NCBI GenBank assembly: GCA_019137255.1
Contig: WPDH01000106.1
Span: 1-13,776, forward strand
Reading direction: 5' to 3'
Length of the DNA: 13,776 nucleotides
From: Corinectria fuckeliana
Lineage: Eukaryota; Ascomycota; Sordariomycetes; Hypocreales; Nectriaceae
Notes under the pieces: generated by a model
What the model saw: only the letters and a program-made list of their open reading frames with translations
What the model was told of the DNA's origin: nothing
Database searches by the model: none
Shown here: piece after piece, positions 8,795 to 13,776 of the stretch
Layout: the number at the start of each line of letters is the position of its first letter
Position numbering within the stretch: the stretch's first letter is position 1
Translations under genes and position numbers: made by a program

Positions 8795-8843
<49 letters not shown>
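8795..8843. repeat. (TTA)n long microsatellite in copy A
   Basis: About 16 units. Counterpart of the run of about 29 units at 98-184 in copy D, with the same flanks (aggtttattatc to the left, tagttatt to the right). Confidence 0.95.
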
Positions 8844-8844
<1 letters not shown>

Positions 8845-9344
8845 GTTATTATCCTTAGCTATATAAAGTCAGCTACTATAATAAGACTATAATAAAGCTA
8901 TAGTATAAGCAGCTAGGAAACAAATATATTAATAAATCCTAAAAAGAATATATATTAGTATATATTTAAGACCTAAAGCTAATACAGGCCTAATAAAAAG
9001 CCTAGAGGGAAGCTACTTATAAAGGTGTTAAAAAGGGAAGAAAGAAAGAAAGATATTATAACCTAAGAGACTAAATAATAAACAATAATAAAAATCTATA
9101 TAGCTGCTAATAGCTGCTAACAGCTGTTAAGTATTAGGTCTGTGCTAGCTTTTAGCTACTAATAACTATACTGCTAGCTGACCTACTAACAGCTGGCTAT
9201 CCTACTAGCAGCTAGTTCTACTCACTTAAAATCCTAAGCTCTTAGCTATAACTATAAAGCAACCTAGACACACCTAGCTAGTATAATTCTAATACTTAAC
9301 TGCTCTGCTCTTATAGCAGACTAGGCGCTTAATATTTAGTTAAC

Positions 9345-9438
9345 TATTTCTCTCTTTTTTACTTCTTTTTTCTTTTTTCCCTCTTTTCCTTTTCTCTTTT
9401 TCTCCTTCCCTCTCTTTAATTTTTTTCTAGCCCTCTAG
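9345..9438 (+). other. Polypyrimidine tract in copy A 3' region
   Basis: About 90 bases, almost entirely C and T on the plus strand, matching 688-780 of copy D. Differences are C/T swaps and small length changes. Confidence 0.8.
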
Positions 9439-9612
9439 GAAATAAGATAACTCTAGTCCTAGTAAAAGGACTATTTACTTACACATAGTAATAGTATAAG
9501 AGGCCCAACCTGGGCCTGCTATATAAAGGATATAGGTTTTTATCTAATTCTATAGTTTTTCTTGTATCTATATAGAATAAAAGTACTATCTACCTTTTAG
9601 GTCTATAAAGTA

Positions 9613-9636
9613 TAAATAAATAAATAAATAAATAAA
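9613..9636 (+). repeat. (TAAA)6 tail of copy A
   Basis: Six TAAA units end the element immediately before the right copy of the target-site duplication. The last As could equally belong to the duplication. Confidence 0.92.
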
Positions 9637-9649
9637 AGAATTTAACTTA
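9637..9649 (+). repeat. Right target-site duplication of copy A
   Basis: Perfect second copy of agaatttaactta (2854-2866). From here the sequence continues as copy B exactly where it broke off, in the ORF1 frame of the family (compare 3742-3770 in copy A). Confidence 0.92.
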
Positions 9650-10385
9650 TATTTATCTTAAATAATACTAATAAGCTTATTAAAGAAATTAATAGATTTA
9701 ATTAACTAAAAATCCTTTAAGTTAAAAAGTAAAAGACTAGCTAATCTAGCCTTAAAGTAAAAATAAATCTTATCTTATATAGTAGCTTTATTAAAAAGGC
9801 TAACTACCTATATAATAATAGCTTACTACTTAATATATAACTATATAACTATAAGCCTTTTAATAAAAGGCTTTAACCTACTTAATATTATAACTACTTT
9901 AAGTTTAAATACCTAGCTTAAAACTATAAACTAGCCTTAACTTATAGATATTATAAAAGTATTATATATACTAATAAAAAAGAATACCTAACTAAATATA
10001 AAAAAATCCTTTTAAATTATATCTTTTATAAGAGTAAATACCTAGCTTAAAACTATAACTATCTTATTATAGTCTTATACTAAGCTTATACTAAGAAAGA
10101 ATACTTAAATAAACCTCTCTGCTTTTAAGAATATATAGTAACTAAACCTCTAACTTAAGAGCTTTTACTCTCTCTACTCTTACTATTAGCTTAGCTAATA
10201 TAGTTCTTATTAAGAAAACCTAAAAGGCCCTCTAGCTTAATAAACAGATTATATATAGTATTTACTAGCCTAGTCTTAATATAAGCCTAAGCTGCTTATA
10301 TACTATTTACTCTTTTAATAATTATCTTAGTCTTATTACTATTATTATCCCCTTTTTAGACTACTAATTAATACTAGTATTATAC
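9650..10385 (+). pseudogene. ORF1 remnant of copy B, C-terminal part
   Basis: Continuation of the ORF1 remnant that stops at 2866. It covers the zinc-knuckle region, where in knuckle 1 (9886-9927) the Cys codons seen in A have also become TAC or TAT. Stops are frequent. It is followed by the start of the ORF2 endonuclease remnant, which C interrupts at 10771. Its GDFN motif reads Ser-Asn-Phe-Asn near 10740, showing both Gly and Asp codons hit by G-to-A. The C-terminal boundary is copied from the estimate in copy A. Dead. Confidence 0.65.
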
Positions 10386-10914
10386 TAAAATACTAATTAT
10401 TAAGCTACTTTTACTTATATTATATTATAAGCTTATAGTAAATATAATATAATTACACTTTTTAAGTTAAATAAGAACCTTAAGATAAGAGCTCTAGCCT
10501 GCTTAAAATATTATAACTATTATATAGTTTACTATAATAAGTATATAATAGTTTATATAAATAAATAGTATAAGCCTAAATTATAAATATTATAAGTAAA
10601 AAAAGACTAGGTTAGTATTACCTTTATAAAAACCTAATACTAAATTATTATCTTATATAATCTTTTAAATAGTAAAAGTAACTTACTTATATTATAAGCT
10701 CTTATTAATACTACTCTAAATAATTATATACTTTTTATAAGTAATTTTAACTTTTATTACCTGCTTTAAGATAATATTTTTCTTACTTACCTAGTTTCTG
10801 CTTATTATAGCTCTAATCTGCCTCTAAAATATATTTTAATACTAGAATCTAAATTCTTATATATATATTACCCTAGGGATAATAGCATATTAGGACTATA
10901 GTGATAGTACTAAT

Positions 10915-12386
10915 ATGCTTTTAATAGCTATTAATTTAAAAGTATATAAACTTAACTAAAGTTAATATAACCCTCTTATAAGAATTAGCTAGTATATACT
11001 AAGTAAAAATAACAAACTTACTATAAAACTAAGTAAAATACTAGCAGATAACCTAGAAAATAAAACATATAATACTATTACTAAAATCATCTCTATTATA
11101 TCTCTTAAATAAGTTTAGTATATTATCTAAACCTATATATCTATATATAAGATATAAGCTTATATCTTATATAAAAAGAATATAATATATAACTATAAAA
11201 TAGCTCTTAAGAACTAAATCACTATAAATATTACTATAGCTTTTACTTTTATTATTAATATAGCTCTTATTATACTTTTAGATTATAAGAGAGGCTAACC
11301 CTCTTATATATTAATTATAGTATAAAACTTAATACTCTTAAACTAGGGAAATATAAAGTGAATAACTTAAAGCTATATTAAATATAAAGTTATAATCTAA
11401 ATAAGAAATATACCTCTTAATATTAATAGTTAAACCCTAAAAAATACTATTAAGATAGTAAACTAGGCTTATAGTAACTCTAGTGTTATTATAGTAAGAA
11501 AGCTACTAAGTGGTAATACTATTCTTATATTTTATATAGTAGATAAGATATAAGCTATTTATACTAAAGATTAGGTTATTAAAGCTTTTAGTAATAGTAT
11601 AACTCTCTCTCTCTTAATATTTATAGTAATAGTAAAGAAAATCTAACTTATATTTATCCTAAATAATACTAATAAGCTTATTAAAGAAATTAATAAATCT
11701 AATTAACTAAAGATCTTTTAAGTTAAAAAGTAAAAAACTAGCTAACCTAGCCTTAAAGTAAAAATAAATCTTATTTTATATATTAGCTCTATTAAAAAGG
11801 CTAACTACTTATATAATAATAGCCTACTACTTAATATATAACTATATAATTATAAGCCTTTTAATAAAAGGCTTTAACCTACTTAATACTATAACTACTT
11901 TAAGTTTAGATACTTAGCCTAAAACTATAAATCAGTCCTAACCTATAGATATTATAAAGATACTATATATACTAATAGAGAAGAATACTTAACTAAATAT
12001 AAAGAAATCCTCTTAAACTGTATTCTTTATAAGAGTAAATACCTAGCTTAAAGCTATAACTATCCTATTATAGCCTTATACTAAGCCTAAACTAAGAAAG
12101 AATACTTAGATAAACCTCTCTACTTTTAAGAATATATAGTAACTAAACCTCTAACTTAAGAGCTTTTACTCTTACTATTCTTACTATTAGCCTAGCTTAT
12201 TTAGTTCTTATTAAGAAAACCTAAAAGGCCTTTTAGCTTAATAAACAGATTATATATAATATCTACTAGCCTAGCCCTAATATAAGCCTAAGCTGCCTAT
12301 ATACTATCCCCTCTTTTAATAATTATTTTAGTCTTATTATTATTATTATCTCCCTTTTAGACTACTAATTAATACTAGTATTATAT
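10915..12386 (+). pseudogene. LINE ORF1 of copy C, RIP-broken
   Basis: The counterpart of 3019-4490 in copy A, in one uninterrupted alignment and one frame. ATG is kept at 10915, as in A but not in B or E. Zinc knuckle 1 (11887-11928) has lost every Cys: even the TGC at 4000 of A is TAC here. Many more codons are stops than in A; for instance ggtgtgggcctg (A, 3257) reads gatataagctta. The gag-like role is inferred from A. The end is approximate because it overlaps the ORF2 start. Confidence 0.72.
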
Positions 12387-13776
12387 TAAAATACTAATTA
12401 TTAAGCTATCTTAACTTATATTATACTATAAGCTTATAGTAAATATAATATAATTATACTTTTTAAGCCTAATAAGAACCTTAAGATAAGAGCCCTAGCC
12501 TGCTTAAGATATTATAACTATTATATAGTTTATTATAATAAGTATATAATAGTCTATATAAATAAATAGTATAAGCCTAAGTTATAAATATTATAAGTAG
12601 AAGAAGACTAGGTTAGTATTATCTTTATAAAAACCTAATATTAAATTATTATCTTATATAATCTTCTAAATAGTAAAAGTAACTTACTTATATTATAAGC
12701 TCTTACTAGTACTACTTTAAATAATTATATACTTCTTATAAGTAATTTTAACTTTTACTACTTACTTTAAGACTATTATAGCTACTTAGACTAAGATAGT
12801 AATAGCCTTATAAAAAAGGTATTATAACTTTATATTAGCCTTTTTACCTCTTATAGAATAGTTACTAGGTTAGCCTAAGGCTACTAAAATAGCATTTTAA
12901 ATCTTACTTAAGCTACTAAAACTATTAATACCTTTTATATAGAAACTAATTATAACCTAAAAGAGTCTAATTATATCCTTTAGTATATTTATATTATAAA
13001 TACTTATAAAAAGATAGCTTTTAAGTTAAACCTTAAATTTAACTAAAAGAAAACCTACTAGTAAAAAGTAGCTAATAAAATAGTAGTTTATCTCTATTAT
13101 ATATCTAGTAGTATAATAACTATCTTAAAAGTCTTAAATATAAAAGTTAAATAGCTTCTTAAGTAACTTACTATAATTATAAAATATATAACCTTAAAGC
13201 AGAAGAAACCTAGATCTTATTATAACTCTTAGTAGAATAATAAAATAGCTAAAATAACTTTTAAACTTAAGTAAGTATACTATATAGCCTAATAAACTAG
13301 CTACTTAGTAGACTAGTATATATATTTTAAGATATATATAGTATAAGATTAGTATATATAAAATATATAGTATACTCTTTAGAGAAAACTTTTAATTAAG
13401 CTCTTATAGTATAATATAATATAATTTTAGAATATAAAAAGATAAGCTAGACTATATAGTAAAACTATTATAACTTTTTTATAGTTTTTACCTCTTATTT
13501 ACTAAGACTAACTTAAGCTAGTAATACTTTATATAAATAAAGCTAAGATCTTAGTAAGAAAATTCTTTTTTAAATCTTAGGTAGATAACTCTAATTTTTC
13601 TTCTCTTTTACCCTTTAAGATACCTAAACCTAAGTTAGGCTATATATACTTAATAATAAACCCTAAAAAGATTTAAAAAGCTTTATACTAAATTAAGTTA
13701 TAAAAAGTCTTAAAAAAGGATAAAATTCTTATAAGATTTCTTAAAGTATATAGTAACCTACTTATTCTTATAATTA
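12246..13776 (+). pseudogene. LINE ORF2 of copy C, 5' part, RIP-broken
   Basis: The counterpart of 4350-5880 in copy A, covering the endonuclease, the linker and the first RT motif before the window ends. GDFN reads Ser-Asn-Phe-Asn at 12741-12752 (GGT GAT to AGT AAT). The GSDH site reads Glu-Ser-Asn-Tyr at 12963-12974, so the same Asp and His codons are lost as in A. These are independent hits at the same RIP-prone sites, or inherited from a common decayed parent; the sequence alone does not decide. The start is approximate and the 3' end is cut by the window edge. Confidence 0.75.

Larger units (their letters stand above)
8698..9612 (+). other. 3' untranslated region of copy A
   Basis: Defined by alignment with copy D (1-956). 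It holds the two TTA runs, a block with repeated tagctg/tagcta words (about 9095-9215), a polypyrimidine tract at about 9345-9438 and a final segment ending tctataaagta before the tail. No coding frame is seen. Confidence 0.8.
2867..9636 (+). mobile_element. Copy A: full-length decayed LINE, Tad1-like
   Basis: A complete non-LTR retrotransposon of about 6.8 kb. It has a leader, ORF1 with gag-type zinc knuckles, ORF2 with endonuclease and reverse transcriptase, a long 3' region and a (TAAA)6 tail. It is flanked by a 13-16 bp target-site duplication and inserted in ORF1 of copy B. The 5' end shared with copy C is at 2876; the nine bases 2867-2875 lie between the duplication and that point and may be extra bases added at insertion or a slightly longer 5' end. 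It is the least decayed copy, keeping more CpG and GC-rich words (ctcgcggg near 3079, cttacgcgagg near 3271), but every ORF is broken. The two-ORF plan fits Tad1-type fungal LINEs; exact clade assignment needs phylogeny. Confidence 0.92.
9637..10771 (+). mobile_element. Copy B, second part (A insertion to C insertion)
   Basis: Aligns with 3742-4876 of copy A at a constant offset of 5895, covering the second half of ORF1 and the start of the ORF2 endonuclease. It ends after ctttaag/a at 10770-10771, in the middle of the endonuclease segment, where the leader of copy C begins. The remainder of B should lie beyond C outside the window. It is heavily decayed, though it keeps some C/G bases that A has lost (ctgctttaag at 10761 against ttactttagg in A). 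Confidence 0.9.
10772..13776 (+). mobile_element. Copy C: 5' half of a LINE, runs off the window
   Basis: Starts at the same leader position as copy A (2876) and stays at a constant offset of 7896 at the checked points (start codon 10915, GDFN position 12741), so there is no net insertion or deletion between them. It covers the leader, all of ORF1, the endonuclease and the linker up to the first RT motif, and ends at the window edge. It is more decayed than A but slightly less than B and E: it still has the ORF1 ATG and the ccctagggataatagc block. It is inserted in the ORF2 part of copy B; the right-hand duplication is outside the window. Confidence 0.92.

Noticed and set aside
1..13776. Mitochondrial or AT-rich protist origin because of the base composition
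   Set aside because: The AT richness is explained by C-to-T and G-to-A decay of a nuclear LINE family. GC-richer words survive in the youngest copy, and no mitochondrial gene, rRNA or tRNA is visible.

Overview
The window looks like part of an AT-rich, gene-free block from a filamentous ascomycete (Pezizomycotina) genome. It appears to be built entirely from copies of one non-LTR retrotransposon (LINE) family decayed by repeat-induced point mutation (RIP). Three things support this. TA-containing words are very abundant while CA and TG are scarce. The copies differ from one another mostly by C-to-T and G-to-A changes. No long intact reading frame exists, yet LINE protein motifs can still be read in constant frames once stops at former CAA, CAG, TGG and CGA codons are allowed for. 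The species cannot be named from this sequence, and the family placement (Tad1-like) rests on motif layout, not on a search.

Layout: copy D (1-975, plus strand) is the 3' end of one element, ending in a (TAAA)n tail. Copy E (about 1031-1784, minus strand) is the 5' end of a second, very decayed element. A spacer of about 200 bp follows. Copy B (1986-2866, plus strand) starts a third element and is interrupted by copy A (2867-9636), which is complete at both ends and flanked by a direct repeat of at least 13 bp, agaatttaactta. B resumes at 9637 and runs to about 10771, where copy C (10772-13776, plus strand) interrupts it again. C continues past the window edge. Against A, C has a constant coordinate offset of 7896 at every point checked. 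B has an offset of 888 before A and 5895 after it. The join in B is therefore exact apart from the duplicated target.

Copy A shows the element's plan. It has a 5' leader of about 140 bp; ORF1 (from 3019) with three gag-type zinc knuckles; and ORF2 (about 4350-7770) with an APE-type endonuclease, a reverse transcriptase and a C-terminal Cys/His motif, but no visible RNase H. A long 3' region follows with two (TTA)n microsatellites, a polypyrimidine tract and a (TAAA)6 tail. All of it is dead. Endonuclease, reverse transcriptase and zinc-knuckle residues have been changed by G-to-A or C-to-T, and many codons are now stops. Two undetermined bases (5950-5951) sit exactly where the ORF2 frame changes.

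No host gene, rRNA, tRNA or CRISPR array is visible. I found no new functional system. The points of interest are the nested order of insertions with a clean target-site duplication, the head-to-head inverted repeat of E and B, the mutational history of the copies, and the assembly break inside ORF2.
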